A DNA stretch of 50,685 nucleotides from Saprospiraceae bacterium (GCA_022448995.1 JAKVCT010000007.1:1-50685), one strand, 5' to 3'; shown: positions 1-9,005, numbered from the stretch's first letter. Made by a program: numbers and translations. The notes: generated by a model not told the origin, from the letters alone.

Positions 1-3000
1 GGTTTGCAATTGTCCTGTTTCAAGTCCCCAGGCATAGTCCAAACGAACATAATAACCCAAAATAATCGTGCGTAATCCAACACCAAACCCCATAACAATT
101 GGTTTTCTATAGTATTTCACTTTCACGCGAACTGGGCTAAAACTATTAGGATCATTTCCAGTATCAATAATCGTAGTATTTAATGGATTATCTGGATCAA
201 ATGGGTTGAGTCCTTGCCAAGCTGTTCCTACATCATAAAAAGCAGTAAGCTGCAAATTGCGTAGGAATAGGTTGCGAGGAGGAGTTCTTGAAATATATTC
301 CATAACCGGGATACGCAGTTCGGCATTGATTAAAGCAAAAGAACTTCCATTTCGAATATTATTGCTAAATCCTCTCATATTTCCTACTGCTACCTGATAG
401 GCAAAAGCATTTTGATCAGGTAATGGCATGTTCTGATTACTAGATGGAAATATCCAATTTTCCATTCCTCCCATAGAGTACAGCATTTTCTGTTGTCCAA
501 AAGAAGTAGCTCCAGCCGCTCTTAAAGCTAACACCCCTTTATCTGCCAACGACAAATAATGTCTTACATCAAAACCAAAAGCAGAAGTTAACCCTCCATC
601 AAAGTTTACCCGGAACTCGTCTGAGGTTTGTACATTGAATGGTTTGAATAAATCTGCATATACCTTGTAGCGCGTTCCTTTTTTGATATTCACACGGAGA
701 TCAACTGTATTATCAAATACATATTCTAAGCGTAAACCTAGACGTGCCTCATTGTATACAGGGACATCCAAAGAAATAGGCTCTTCTGCCAAAATTGCAA
801 TTCGATCAAACTGCAAAGTTGGAGTAGCCCTAACACTGTGATATCGATTTAGTGGGTATTTCAACTCAGCCTGTACCAAGTGTTTTAAATTTCTTCCCTT
901 TACCCCATAAGTTAGATTAGAAACTGTATCTACCAAGAATACATCATCTACCCTACCTCTGCGATATAGACCATATTTTTGGTCTAAACGTCCTTTTCTG
1001 TTCTCAAAGGTTACGAAATACTCCATTCCATTAAAACTAGTTGGTAGACGTGCTCCAATTTCTAGGCGATAATTTTCAAACACATCCATAAAGCTAGTTT
1101 TGAACAACAAACCTACAGGAGGAAAACGGTAGTATCCACCTAAATACATATCCATTCCGTTGAATAAAATAGAGTTATCCAACTGAAAGGTAATTTCATC
1201 TACTTTGAATAAATTGCGGTACTTATTCTTATCACTTGCATCATAAGTAACAGGCTTGAATGTGAGATTGCTCAATCTTGGATTTTTCTTAGGTTTTCTC
1301 ACCTTAGGAGGTAGACGAGAAATATTACCATCTCCATCATCAATCAAAATTCGCGGACCTACGTCTCTGGGCTTAGAGGTATCCTCTGCAATACTATTTT
1401 CATCTGTATTAGGCTTAGCTTTGGGTTCTTCAATATCATCAAATTCACTCTGAAACAGGTAATTGTCAATATCTACCTTAGAAGTATCAGACAAAGGTTC
1501 TTTAGTTTTTATGGGTTTTGACGTATCTCCCAAAGTAGTTGTGCTCATTTCAGCCTCTACTAATTCAAGTTCCTTTGCTAAAAGAAGATCTGCCTTTTCC
1601 TCATCTAAGCTGCCATCCTTGGATTCTGCTACAATTTCTTTAACCTCCAAAGGAATTTCTACTTCGGTTATGCCATAGTCTTTTTCCAAAAAACTAACAT
1701 ATTGGCTAGGCACAGGCTCAAATTTACGATCTGCATTCAATTGGCGAACAAAAATATGATATGTTCCATCTCTATATAATAAATCTGCAATTTTCTTACT
1801 CTGATAAGCAGAATGATGTTCTTGAATATTTCGACTATAATCTGTATTTGCATGAGCTACCGATGACAATACTCGCACAGGACGTAATACTGTAGAGTCA
1901 ATTTCCTCTGCATCAAAATCATCCTTCAAGCTAGAATCCTTGGCAACCACCAAAGTACTTCCATTTGCTAAATAAATAACCTTTTCATAGTTAATAATGA
2001 TACTATCCAGTCGAGCTATATAACGGTTGGTAATTCCTGTTACTGCACTCAAATAGGTAAATGTACTATCGGTCAAACGACTTGGAGCATATTCACTGAT
2101 ATGAGCTGTTCTAGTTAACTGAATTAACTCAGCTTTAGGGTTTTCTAAATCAAGAAAATATAGATCAAAATTATGAATTAAATCTGTTTCTGCAGTTGAG
2201 GGTTGAGCAAGATTGGTCCCCTGACGATTAGACGCAAAAATAACTCCTCGTTTACCATTCATTTTTACAGATACTACAGACTTGTCATCCCACAAATCAT
2301 TGGTCAAACTACTCAAGCTCTTAGTAGACATATTATACTTATACACATCTGATTGCCCTTCATCAATAGCAGTCAATAGGAAAGTACTTCCTCCTGAGAA
2401 TTCAAGACTCGTAATAGACTCAATATCATTGATGAAATTGTTTTTCCCCATAGCTTTTCCACTTGCGCTAAATTTCTGAATAAATGCACGGTCATTTTTA
2501 TGATGAGCTATGTAAAAATGCTGACTACTCTTGTCCCAAGCTAACAGAGGAGATTCTGTATTATAATCATTATCATAACCTTTCACCCCAGTTTTCCATA
2601 CAACTTTTCGTTCATCATCAGTCACCTTATGCAAGAATACCTTGCTCTCTCCTCTCAAATGTTCAACATAAAGTACATACTTACCATTGGGACTAATTTT
2701 TAGCTGATTAATCTTTACATTCTTATTGGTATTTATGGTCAGTTCTCCTTTGGAAGGAAACCTTCTACTTACATTATCTGCAGCATAACGCTCATTGAAA
2801 TAAGACAACCAATCTCCTCCTGCTACAGTATAAAAACTGGATCCAAAAACATACAAAAATCCGTTTTCAACACTTCTGTTAATACGTGTCAAATACAATA
2901 AGTTAGAGACATAAGATGCTCCATGTTTGCGTCCAACAAAATGAAAGAGGGAATGTCCTGCTAGTCGAGGATGTTGTTGTGCAAAGTCAACAAAATGTTT

Positions 3001-3612
3001 GTACTTCCCCGATAAGAAAGCTTCTCTCAAGGCATCATCTTGTTCGATATTCCATTCTTCTGTCGCATAAGCCACAGCACCTTCCGTAAACCACTCCGGT
3101 AAATGTAGTAAGACAGAATTTTGTACAATTTCTTGCAAATTACTCCCTGTCAACATTCTATTAATGAGTACTCTAGCAATTCCCTCACGGATTTGTCGTT
3201 CTAGATCAGTATGGTCTCCATTAAAATAAATAAGGATTTTATTATCCATAATCTTGGTTCCCCCACCGGCATTAATACTAGGACTCACTAAGCCAATATT
3301 ACTCTGAACATAGTCACTGTAGTCCCCAAAAATCACCAATTCCATTCGCTTCTTGACTTGGTATTCCAATAGCGCTTTCAACTCAAAATAATCTCTTTCA
3401 GCAGTTGGTACAACAAATTCTGCCAGTTCTTCCTGATCTTCTGCAAAAGATATTGCAAAGTTGGGAGACTCGTAACGATACCATTTTTCTTTGGGGTTAT
3501 GTTGTAATCTATTTTGACCATAGTCAGTTCTGATTAATTGAGCTGAAATATATTGAGGTAGGGAAACTATGGCTACAAAAAATGTGTATAAAACTAGCTT
3601 TCTAATATTCAT
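1..3612 (-). CDS. Outer-membrane protein: pseudo-peptidase + TolB-like propeller + Omp85-type barrel (partial, C-terminus outside window)
   Basis: An open frame of 1204 codons runs from ATG at 3612 to the window edge without a stop. Residues 1-24 form a signal peptide (hydrophobic core, cleavage near ISA-Q). Residues about 30-230 resemble a peptidase-MA-like domain: LPEWFTEG is at 171-178, but the place of the zinc HExxH motif reads REGIA (142-146), so the site is probably dead. Residues about 265-620 hold propeller-like repeats (KISPNGKYVLY, YNMSTKSL). A low-complexity, acidic, proline-rich linker follows. From about 800 the sequence is beta-barrel-like with Omp85 hallmarks: MRGF near 1077, a NAELRIPV strand, and GFGVGLRTIILGYYVRLDYA near the visible end. 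Omp85 proteins insert or export proteins or lipids at the outer membrane, but the substrate here is unknown. The missing part should be only a last strand or two. A 780-bp non-coding region lies upstream. Confidence 0.8.
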   Translation of the reverse strand, partial: MNIRKLVLYTFFVAIVSLPQYISAQLIRTDYGQNRLQHNPKEKWYRYESPNFAISFAEDQEELAEFVVPTAERDYFELKALLEYQVKKRMELVIFGDYSDYVQSNIGLVSPSINAGGGTKIMDNKILIYFNGDHTDLERQIREGIARVLINRMLTGSNLQEIVQNSVLLHLPEWFTEGAVAYATEEWNIEQDDALREAFLSGKYKHFVDFAQQHPRLAGHSLFHFVGRKHGASYVSNLLYLTRINRSVENGFLYVFGSSFYTVAGGDWLSYFNERYAADNVSRRFPSKGELTINTNKNVKINQLKISPNGKYVLYVEHLRGESKVFLHKVTDDERKVVWKTGVKGYDNDYNTESPLLAWDKSSQHFYIAHHKNDRAFIQKFSASGKAMGKNNFINDIESITSLEFSGGSTFLLTAIDEGQSDVYKYNMSTKSLSSLTNDLWDDKSVVSVKMNGKRGVIFASNRQGTNLAQPSTAETDLIHNFDLYFLDLENPKAELIQLTRTAHISEYAPSRLTDSTFTYLSAVTGITNRYIARLDSIIINYEKVIYLANGSTLVVAKDSSLKDDFDAEEIDSTVLRPVRVLSSVAHANTDYSRNIQEHHSAYQSKKIADLLYRDGTYHIFVRQLNADRKFEPVPSQYVSFLEKDYGITEVEIPLEVKEIVAESKDGSLDEEKADLLLAKELELVEAEMSTTTLGDTSKPIKTKEPLSDTSKVDIDNYLFQSEFDDIEEPKAKPNTDENSIAEDTSKPRDVGPRILIDDGDGNISRLPPKVRKPKKNPRLSNLTFKPVTYDASDKNKYRNLFKVDEITFQLDNSILFNGMDMYLGGYYRFPPVGLLFKTSFMDVFENYRLEIGARLPTSFNGMEYFVTFENRKGRLDQKYGLYRRGRVDDVFLVDTVSNLTYGVKGRNLKHLVQAELKYPLNRYHSVRATPTLQFDRIAILAEEPISLDVPVYNEARLGLRLEYVFDNTVDLRVNIKKGTRYKVYADLFKPFNVQTSDEFRVNFDGGLTSAFGFDVRHYLSLADKGVLALRAAGATSFGQQKMLYSMGGMENWIFPSSNQNMPLPDQNAFAYQVAVGNMRGFSNNIRNGSSFALINAELRIPVMEYISRTPPRNLFLRNLQLTAFYDVGTAWQGLNPFDPDNPLNTTIIDTGNDPNSFSPVRVKVKYYRKPIVMGFGVGLRTIILGYYVRLDYAWGLETGQLQT

Positions 3613-4392
3613 ATGTCTCAAATTTATACTTGGTGATTGAGTACTTTGTGCTTCTCGTTAATTTTTATGTAATCGTTTAATTCTTAACTTATACGTGTTG
3701 GGCTCTAATTAAGTTTAGAAGTATACTGAAAATAACGTATTTTTACGCACAATGGTTAACAGACTTTATCAATAAGATTGATAAATCTGTCTTAATCTCA
3801 ATTTTGAATTTAGTTTTGAATAGAAATTATTTGATAGTAGGTATTTGGTCTAGAACTTCAACAACTGTCTTCAGTTTTGAGTCCATTCTAAGCATCTAAT
3901 GCAATTGTATAGTATTGATTCAGTTATGGTTACAATTCGTTTTTTAGCAATTAAACTCGTAATTACCAATGCCTTATAATAGCCTTGAAATAAAAACCTG
4001 TAAAATATTGACTATCAAGCCTATGAAAAACTCAATAATAAAAAATAAAAAGTTACAATCTACTATTTAGTTATACCTACTAATCTACCGGTGAGTTCTA
4101 TGTGTAAGAACTATACAGTTTGTAACTATTGCAGATAGAAAAATCTAAATGAAATATAAGTTAGTAATTTATTTTAAATATTGCTAAATAATAGTCCGCT
4201 ACTTTTTATATTTTTTGATATAAAACCGAAAACAAAAATTCTTTAAACATTGATAATCAGTTGTTTAAATATATACTTTATCACAATAAATAAATATTAT
4301 CTACTGATAATCAGCCAATTGTAGCTTAAGTTTTCACGAAGTCTCCCTGCGCGGACTGTAGACTAAACAATCTCAATCTAAAAAGAAAAAAA
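3613..4392. other. Non-coding, AT-rich divergent promoter region
   Basis: This 780-bp gap separates the outward-facing Omp85-like gene (-) and the MBL hydrolase (+), so it must carry both promoters. I see no convincing ORF. It contains a direct repeat TGATAATCAG at 4251-4260 and 4305-4314. It also has a 22-nt stretch at 3999-4020 that recurs at 44358-44379 with 20 of 22 bases the same. A short GC-richer patch at about 4341-4360 lies in the probable 5' leader of the MBL gene. I could not assign -33/-7 promoter boxes with confidence. Confidence 0.5.
3999..4020. repeat. 22-nt dispersed intergenic repeat, copy 1
   Basis: TGTAAAATATTGACTATCAA followed by GC. The same string with two substitutions lies at 44358-44379, also intergenic. 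A related TTGACTATCAAATATTTTAC occurs near 6638-6657. Probably a fragment of a larger decayed intergenic repeat. Confidence 0.5.
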
Positions 4393-5070
4393 ATGGCAAT
4401 TGTTCACAGTTTTACATTCAGTATGTTCTCCGAGAACACCTATATTGTCTATGATGAAACCCAAGAATGTGTTATCATAGATCCAGGTTGTTATGACAAA
4501 AAAGAGCGAGATCGCTTAGCTCAATTCATTAAAGCCAATGAATTGAAACCTGTTCGGCTATTAAATACCCACTGTCATATTGATCATATCTTTGGCAATC
4601 GATTTGTGGCCGAAACCTATAACTTGGAATTGGAAATTCATAAAGGAGAACTTCCTGTTCTGCAAGCCTTTCCTGTAGTTGCACAGATGTATGGTATTGG
4701 AGGCATCCAACAATCTCCAGATGCTTCTAAATTCTTGGAAGAAGGGGATCAAGTCAAGTTTGGAAATACCACCTTTGATGTATTATTGACACCAGGTCAC
4801 TCTCCGGCAAGTATCTGTTTTTATAACAAAGCTGAAAACTTTGTAATTGCAGGAGATGTTCTCTTTGAACGTTCCATTGGTCGTACAGACTTACCTGGTG
4901 GTAACTACGAGACCCTCATGAACAGTATCTTTGATAAACTTCTGCCACTAGGCGATGAGGTAATTGTCTATCCTGGTCATGGTAATGCTACAAGTATAGG
5001 ACTAGAACGCAAGAGTAATCCTTTTGTAAGAGAGGAATTTATGAGAAGAAAAAAAATGAATTTGATATGA
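4393..5070 (+). CDS. MBL-fold hydrolase (glyoxalase II-like / YcbL type)
   Basis: A 225-aa metallo-beta-lactamase-fold hydrolase, cytoplasmic (no signal peptide). The metal-binding residues are all visible: THCHIDH at 59-65, His136 in TPGHSPAS, Asp155 in AGDVLF and His196 in YPGHG. The GRTDLPGG segment at 163-170 is typical of the glyoxalase-II-like/YcbL branch. Family members hydrolyse thioesters such as S-lactoylglutathione. The protein lacks the long C-terminal substrate-binding domain of classical GloB, so the true substrate is open. The stop overlaps the thiL start (ATGA, 5067-5070), so the two are probably translationally coupled. The start ATG follows an A-rich leader. Confidence 0.9.
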   Translation: MAIVHSFTFSMFSENTYIVYDETQECVIIDPGCYDKKERDRLAQFIKANELKPVRLLNTHCHIDHIFGNRFVAETYNLELEIHKGELPVLQAFPVVAQMYGIGGIQQSPDASKFLEEGDQVKFGNTTFDVLLTPGHSPASICFYNKAENFVIAGDVLFERSIGRTDLPGGNYETLMNSIFDKLLPLGDEVIVYPGHGNATSIGLERKSNPFVREEFMRRKKMNLI

Positions 5071-6116
5071 GTCAACAACGCACAGAACTTGGAAAAATTG
5101 GAGAATTTGGATTGATAGATCGACTCTCTAAGTCTGTACAAATAAAAAATGAATCTACACAAAAAGGAATTGGAGATGATGCCGCTGTAATGCAGTACGG
5201 CAATCGTTCTACCGTAGTCTCTACAGATTTATTGGTCGAGAACATCCATTTTGATCTAATCTATACGCCCCTAAAACATTTAGGATATAAGGCTGTAGCA
5301 GTCAATGTTTCGGATATTTATGCTATGAATGCTCGTCCAACTCAAATTACAGTCTCTCTTGCTATCTCTAATCGTTTTTCGGTAGAAGCTATCGAAGAAC
5401 TCTATAAGGGAATCCATGCTGCCTGTGAACATTATGGTGTTGATCTCGTAGGAGGCGATACGACTTCTTCCCTGCGTGGCTTAGTCATCAGTATCACTGC
5501 TATTGGAGTAGCAGACGCTGATAAGATTGTTTATAGAAGTGGTGCTAGAGCTGGTGATATTCTGTGTGTAACGGGTGATTTAGGTGCTGCTTATTTAGGG
5601 CTTCAGGTACTTGAACGAGAAAAACAGGTTTATTTAGAAACTCCTGACATGCAGCCAAAACTGGAAGAGGATGATTATATTGTAGGTCGGTTACTAAAAC
5701 CTGAAGCAAGGAAAGATATTTTTGAGTTTTTCAAAAAAGCTGAAATTGTCCCGACTTCTATGCTAGATGTTTCTGATGGACTTTCTTCGGATTTAATCCA
5801 TTTGTGTCGCCAGTCTAATGTAGGTGCATTGGTGGAGGAAGCTCAAGTGCCAATCTATGAAAAAACTTTTCAAAAAGCATTAGATTTTAAATTTGATCCT
5901 ATTATCTGTGCCTTGCATGGAGGTGAAGATTACGAACTATTATTCACTATTTCTCCTAGAGATATTGACAAGATTCGTTTTCAAACAGAAATCAAGATTA
6001 TTGGAGAAATTACTCCAATTAAAGATGGTATCCAACTACATACCAAGGGGGGTCGTATGATTCCTTTGGTGGCACAGGGCTGGAAGCACTTCCAACGTGA
6101 TGGAGATGATGATTAG
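5067..6116 (+). CDS. thiL: Thiamine-monophosphate kinase
   Basis: 349 aa, the usual ThiL length. It phosphorylates thiamine monophosphate to the cofactor thiamine diphosphate, using ATP and Mg2+. Visible AIRS-superfamily motifs are GDDAA (36-40), STDLLVENIHFDL (52-64), NVSDIYAMNARP (80-91), GGDTT (129-133), DVSDGLSSDL (233-242) and GGEDYELLF (284-292). All acidic metal-binding positions appear intact. It starts inside the last codons of the MBL hydrolase (4-bp overlap), so the two form an operon. No TPP riboswitch was recognised upstream of the operon. No other thiamine gene is in the window, so the pairing with the MBL hydrolase is not explained by pathway. Confidence 0.95.
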   Translation: MSQQRTELGKIGEFGLIDRLSKSVQIKNESTQKGIGDDAAVMQYGNRSTVVSTDLLVENIHFDLIYTPLKHLGYKAVAVNVSDIYAMNARPTQITVSLAISNRFSVEAIEELYKGIHAACEHYGVDLVGGDTTSSLRGLVISITAIGVADADKIVYRSGARAGDILCVTGDLGAAYLGLQVLEREKQVYLETPDMQPKLEEDDYIVGRLLKPEARKDIFEFFKKAEIVPTSMLDVSDGLSSDLIHLCRQSNVGALVEEAQVPIYEKTFQKALDFKFDPIICALHGGEDYELLFTISPRDIDKIRFQTEIKIIGEITPIKDGIQLHTKGGRMIPLVAQGWKHFQRDGDDD

Positions 6117-6189
6117 TATACCAATACAGTAAGCACAGATATGTAAGCAAATATCTATAGTGGGTGAGGATGTAAGTAATTAGGGAGGT

Positions 6190-6555
6190 TCAGTATTAAG
6201 CATATTTTCTCCCTCACCTTTTGCCATTGCTGCAAAAGGTGACCAAAAGATCTAGGACTCAATGGAACATCAGACAAAGTAATCTCCTCATTGACTGCTT
6301 CTTCTAACTCACTTTAATCTGGACAACTCGTACTTATGCTACAGGCTTACAGGATTCTAGTTTATTCACTTTCAGTTGATTATAATGTTCGGACATCGAA
6401 GAAGCTACCTTCAGAACGTCAATGTTCGTCGTTCTTTGTTGCTGACAACCCATATAGTCCGCTTGACCTAGTTGGGTAGATTTTGCTAAGCTTTTATCGA
6501 AACTGAGTCTTGATTATTCTGCTTGACAGGACATTTTTTCACGTGATTTGTCCAA
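6190..6555 (-). pseudogene. Decayed protein-coding remnant, family unknown
   Basis: Reading the minus strand from 6555 (LDKSREKMSCQAE) gives protein-like sequence for about 80 codons, broken by one stop early (near 6516) and others near 6335 and 6304. After a frame change it continues as SELEEAVNEEITLSDVPLSP. The stretch is richer in charged and polar residues, and its codons look more coding-like, than the surrounding DNA. I take it as a gene broken by stops and a frameshift. I do not recognise the family. The frame runs towards thiL antisense and probably stops being meaningful near 6190. Confidence 0.35.
6214..6242. other. Hairpin, 11-bp arms
   Basis: TCACCTTTTGC (6214-6224) is perfectly complementary to GCAAAAGGTGA (6232-6242), with a 7-nt loop. 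It lies about 100 bp after the thiL stop. There is no clear T-run beyond either arm, so terminator function is uncertain. It may instead belong to the remnant coding stretch it overlaps. Confidence 0.4.
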
Positions 6556-6561
6556 ACTCTA

Positions 6562-6617
6562 AAAAGAAATTACCCCGCTTTTTGTACTTTATGGTCAAAA
6601 GCGGGGTAATTTCTTTA
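6562..6617. terminator. Strong inverted repeat, possible bidirectional terminator
   Basis: AAAGAAATTACCCCGCTTTT and its exact complement AAAAGCGGGGTAATTTCTTT flank a 14-nt loop. The stem is about 20 bp with a GC-rich core, and A/T runs lie at both bases. The nearest functional gene (thiL) ends about 445 bp upstream, so this is not an ordinary thiL terminator. It abuts the 5' end of the decayed minus-strand frame and may mark the boundary of a lost gene or element. Confidence 0.55.
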
Positions 6618-6947
6618 AAAAATACTATTGTAACTGTTTGACTATCAAATATTTTACGTAATACTGAAACAGCCTAATTAAAGTCCTCACCTATTTTTAT
6701 TTAGGGAGGTTCAGCATTAGACGAATAACTTGAGAATCAATAAGCTACAGATGTTTATAGAAAAGAAATTAGTTTCACTGAGCACTTCGGGGTTCAGCGA
6801 AGTAAAATCAATGATTTTGATGCGATAAAGATAATTTTTAAACAACTTCAAACTAAAAAAAGCTATATTAGCTATAATAACACAGAGTTTTTAGTAGAAA
6901 ACTTCATGAACTAATCTAACCTAACTTAAAAATATCCAACTATAAAT

Positions 6948-7412
6948 ATGAATAAATCCTCTTTTTCAAACCAAGATAAGAAAGAAGCATCTAAGACTTA
7001 CCTAATCAAAGGATTAACACTTACTTTTTTTGCATTCTGTATGGGAAGTTTTGTTTATCTACGTGCTTCTAACAGTACATCTACAAAAGGACAAGTGATA
7101 AATGACCATAATATTGAATCTGTAAATGAATCTGAGACATTCTTCACGGTTGCAGATACAGGAGACTTGCCAGATTCTGTTAAACCTGATAGCAGGATCA
7201 ATCCTGATGAAGTATTCATTCACAGCTCTAAGTCTATGCAGTTGAATACGGATGATTATGAACCAACTAAGAAATATCTAAAAAAACTTGAACGTGAGAC
7301 TAAAAGAGAGCTGAAGAAAGCCCACAAAAAGGCTAAGAAAAATAATAAAGACACTAAAAATAAGCTAGAACCTCTTGCTCCAAGCTCTAAATCTGCCTTG
7401 ATTATCAATTAA
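6948..7412 (+). CDS. Small membrane-anchored protein of unknown function
   Basis: 154 aa, not recognised. A polar, lysine-containing N-terminus is followed by one hydrophobic segment (about 23-43, LTLTFFAFCMGSFVYL). Then comes an Asp/Ser-rich extracytoplasmic region and a very basic stretch at about 108-141, full of KK and KKAKKNNK. This predicts a single-pass membrane protein with a charged tail. The lysine-rich part could bind nucleic acid, peptidoglycan or acidic polymers, but nothing in the sequence decides this. It is followed 37 bp later by the hydroxylase-family gene on the same strand, so the two may be co-transcribed. Confidence 0.6.
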   Translation: MNKSSFSNQDKKEASKTYLIKGLTLTFFAFCMGSFVYLRASNSTSTKGQVINDHNIESVNESETFFTVADTGDLPDSVKPDSRINPDEVFIHSSKSMQLNTDDYEPTKKYLKKLERETKRELKKAHKKAKKNNKDTKNKLEPLAPSSKSALIIN

Positions 7413-7449
7413 TCTCCCAAACAATTCTACTACAATCAAAATATACTGT

Positions 7450-8316
7450 ATGGATCTAATCAGCATCTTCAGAAGCTTCCAAAATAGATTATTTGATGTC
7501 CTATTTTCTGCCTCTCAGGGCTTTTTGTATGAATTGTGGAATGATCTCATGGCAGCTTTACTTAGTTTAGCTTTTCTAATCATCTTATTTGTGCCCATGG
7601 AACGTGTTTTTCGTGCGAACAAACAAGCTTTCTTTCGCCCTGCTTGGTGGTTAGATTTTAGTTTTTTCTTAGGACAATATCTACTCTGGGGAGGGATCAT
7701 GGTCTATCTTTTGAGCCATTTCAGTAGCTGGCTGAATACTTGGATGCCTTACAGCTTCCGCGAAGCTGTAGCTAGCCAACCATGGTGGCTGCAAATGTTA
7801 GAGGTTGTATTTTTGAGCGATTTGCTGATCTATTGGGGACATCGTTTACAACACCGAGTGGAGTTTCTGTGGCGGTTTCACAAGGTTCACCACAGTGCAG
7901 AACATTTAGATTGGTTGGCTGCACACCGTGAACACCCCTTAGATACCGTCTATACGATGGGATTAATAAATCTTCCAGCAATCGTATTGGGTTTTCCTCT
8001 ATCTACGATTATTGGATTAATCACATTTCGAGGTATTTGGGCTATTTATATCCACTCCAATGTTCGTTTCCCCTTGCCTTTTGTTCGTGTTTTGGTTGGG
8101 GCACCAGAACTACATCATTGGCACCACGACCAAGAAAGAGATGCTGGTAACTATGCTAATATTTCTCCTCTAATGGATCTACTATTTGGTACTTATGTTT
8201 GTCCAGACCATGAACCCAAACAGTTTGGAATCAAAGAGAAATCTCCAAGAACCTATTTAGGTCATATGATCGAACCCTTATTGCCCAAAAATATTAAGAA
8301 ACGATTAAGATTCTAA
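7450..8316 (+). CDS. Sterol desaturase / fatty acid hydroxylase family protein
   Basis: A 288-aa integral membrane di-iron enzyme of the fatty-acid-hydroxylase superfamily. The eight-histidine signature is complete: HRLQH at 131-135, HKVHH at 144-148, HREH at 159-162, His202, and HHWHH at 222-226. Hydrophobic segments at about 32-52, 68-90, 113-130 and 171-200 fit a four-helix membrane protein. Members use O2 and a reductant to hydroxylate or desaturate lipids (sterols, fatty acids, carotenoids, ether lipids), but the substrate cannot be read here. Its stop overlaps by 4 bp with the stop of the convergent DUF4296 gene (8313-8316, CTAA). Confidence 0.88.
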   Translation: MDLISIFRSFQNRLFDVLFSASQGFLYELWNDLMAALLSLAFLIILFVPMERVFRANKQAFFRPAWWLDFSFFLGQYLLWGGIMVYLLSHFSSWLNTWMPYSFREAVASQPWWLQMLEVVFLSDLLIYWGHRLQHRVEFLWRFHKVHHSAEHLDWLAAHREHPLDTVYTMGLINLPAIVLGFPLSTIIGLITFRGIWAIYIHSNVRFPLPFVRVLVGAPELHHWHHDQERDAGNYANISPLMDLLFGTYVCPDHEPKQFGIKEKSPRTYLGHMIEPLLPKNIKKRLRF

Positions 8317-8795
8317 TTTGCAGATTCACGTCTTCTCTCGATAGCCTCTAATACACTTCCTTTGGGTAATACTTTTCGAATAGAATCATTCATTTCTGTA
8401 ATGACAGCATCATTAGGTGATGGAGATTTAGTGTTTTCTCCATTTTTACCAGATTTGGCTTGAGCAGTCTGTAGATTCTCCAATACCTTTGTATAAATAG
8501 CTTCCAAGGCATTAGGATTTTTCATGTAGCTCTGCAAGCTCTGTTCAAAATCTTCTGCACTCACTTCGTGAATTTTAAAAATTTGCAGGTAATACTCTTG
8601 TGCTACACTATCTTTTTCAGCTTTTTTGAGGTACTCTGTCAGAAGTGCTTCTGCTACATGAATATCCTCCAAGATTGCAATCATTTTATCTTGAGGAATC
8701 TTAGGTTCTTCAACCACCCATTCCTGATAGCAAGCCGATAAACTCACTATTAAAACTAAAGTCATAACAAGCATTTTCAGCCATCTTTTCACCAT
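8313..8795 (-). CDS. DUF4296-type lipoprotein
   Basis: 160 aa. The signal peptide ends in a lipobox (VSLSAC), giving Cys22 as the lipid-modified residue. The mature part has the DUF4296 pattern: a proline, then helical DKMIAILEDIHVAEALL, a YYLQIFKIHEVSAEDFEQSL segment, and a third helix ending in VLENLQ. The family is common in Bacteroidota and has no known function. The C-terminal ~50 residues are low-complexity. An alternative start is Met8. It overlaps the end of the hydroxylase gene tail to tail by 4 bp. Confidence 0.8.
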   Translation of the reverse strand: MVKRWLKMLVMTLVLIVSLSACYQEWVVEEPKIPQDKMIAILEDIHVAEALLTEYLKKAEKDSVAQEYYLQIFKIHEVSAEDFEQSLQSYMKNPNALEAIYTKVLENLQTAQAKSGKNGENTKSPSPNDAVITEMNDSIRKVLPKGSVLEAIERRRESAN

Positions 8796-8907
8796 TGATT
8801 ATCTAGGTTTCTTAAGTTTGTTAATCTATAAATTTATACGGAATTCAAAAAGAAATACCATAATAAAGCACAGGAGTTATTTGGCAGATCAAGGCAGAAA
8901 CTACAAA

Positions 8908-8998
8908 GTGCTCAGCGAAGTGAGCTAACCGTAGGAACAATAAATTATCAAGAGGCAATCTAACACAGATACAGAAAATTTATGTTACAGAATACTTA
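8908..8998. repeat. Dispersed intergenic repeat, copy E (CTTCG-type module + TTACAGA module)
   Basis: Two modules recur elsewhere in the window. The CTCAGCGAAGTGAGCTAACC segment (8911-8930) is related to the copies at 12521, 21832 and 44438. The 19-mer TTATGTTACAGAATACTTA (8980-8998) matches the complement of 40826-40844 at 17 of 19 positions and is close to 12654-12672. It lies between the DUF4296 and TPR-CHAT genes. Confidence 0.5.
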
Positions 8999-9005
8999 AT
9001 TCTAC

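Larger units (their letters stand above)
6117..6947. other. Long intergenic region with gene remnant, hairpins and direct repeats
   Basis: An 831-bp gap after thiL. It holds a degraded reading frame on the minus strand (about 6190-6555), an 11-bp-arm hairpin (6214-6242), a 20-bp-arm hairpin (6562-6617), and a 19-bp direct repeat TTAGGGAGGTTCAGYATTA at 6180-6198 and 6701-6719. It also holds one copy of the CTTCG-type dispersed repeat near 6781-6806. The paired direct repeats around a decayed ORF suggest an old mobile-element insertion, but no transposase is recognisable. Confidence 0.45.

Noticed and set aside
2282..2696. Plus-strand small ORFs inside the Omp85-like gene
   Set aside because: They are antisense shadows of a long minus-strand frame with clear domain signatures; similar shadows elsewhere were dropped for the same reason.
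4330..4392. Riboswitch upstream of the MBL-thiL operon
   Set aside because: Only short imperfect pairings around AGTCT/AGACT are visible, and no TPP-box sequence was recognised.
6562..6617. thiL terminator
   Set aside because: It lies 445 bp downstream of the thiL stop, far from the normal distance, and adjoins a gene remnant instead.
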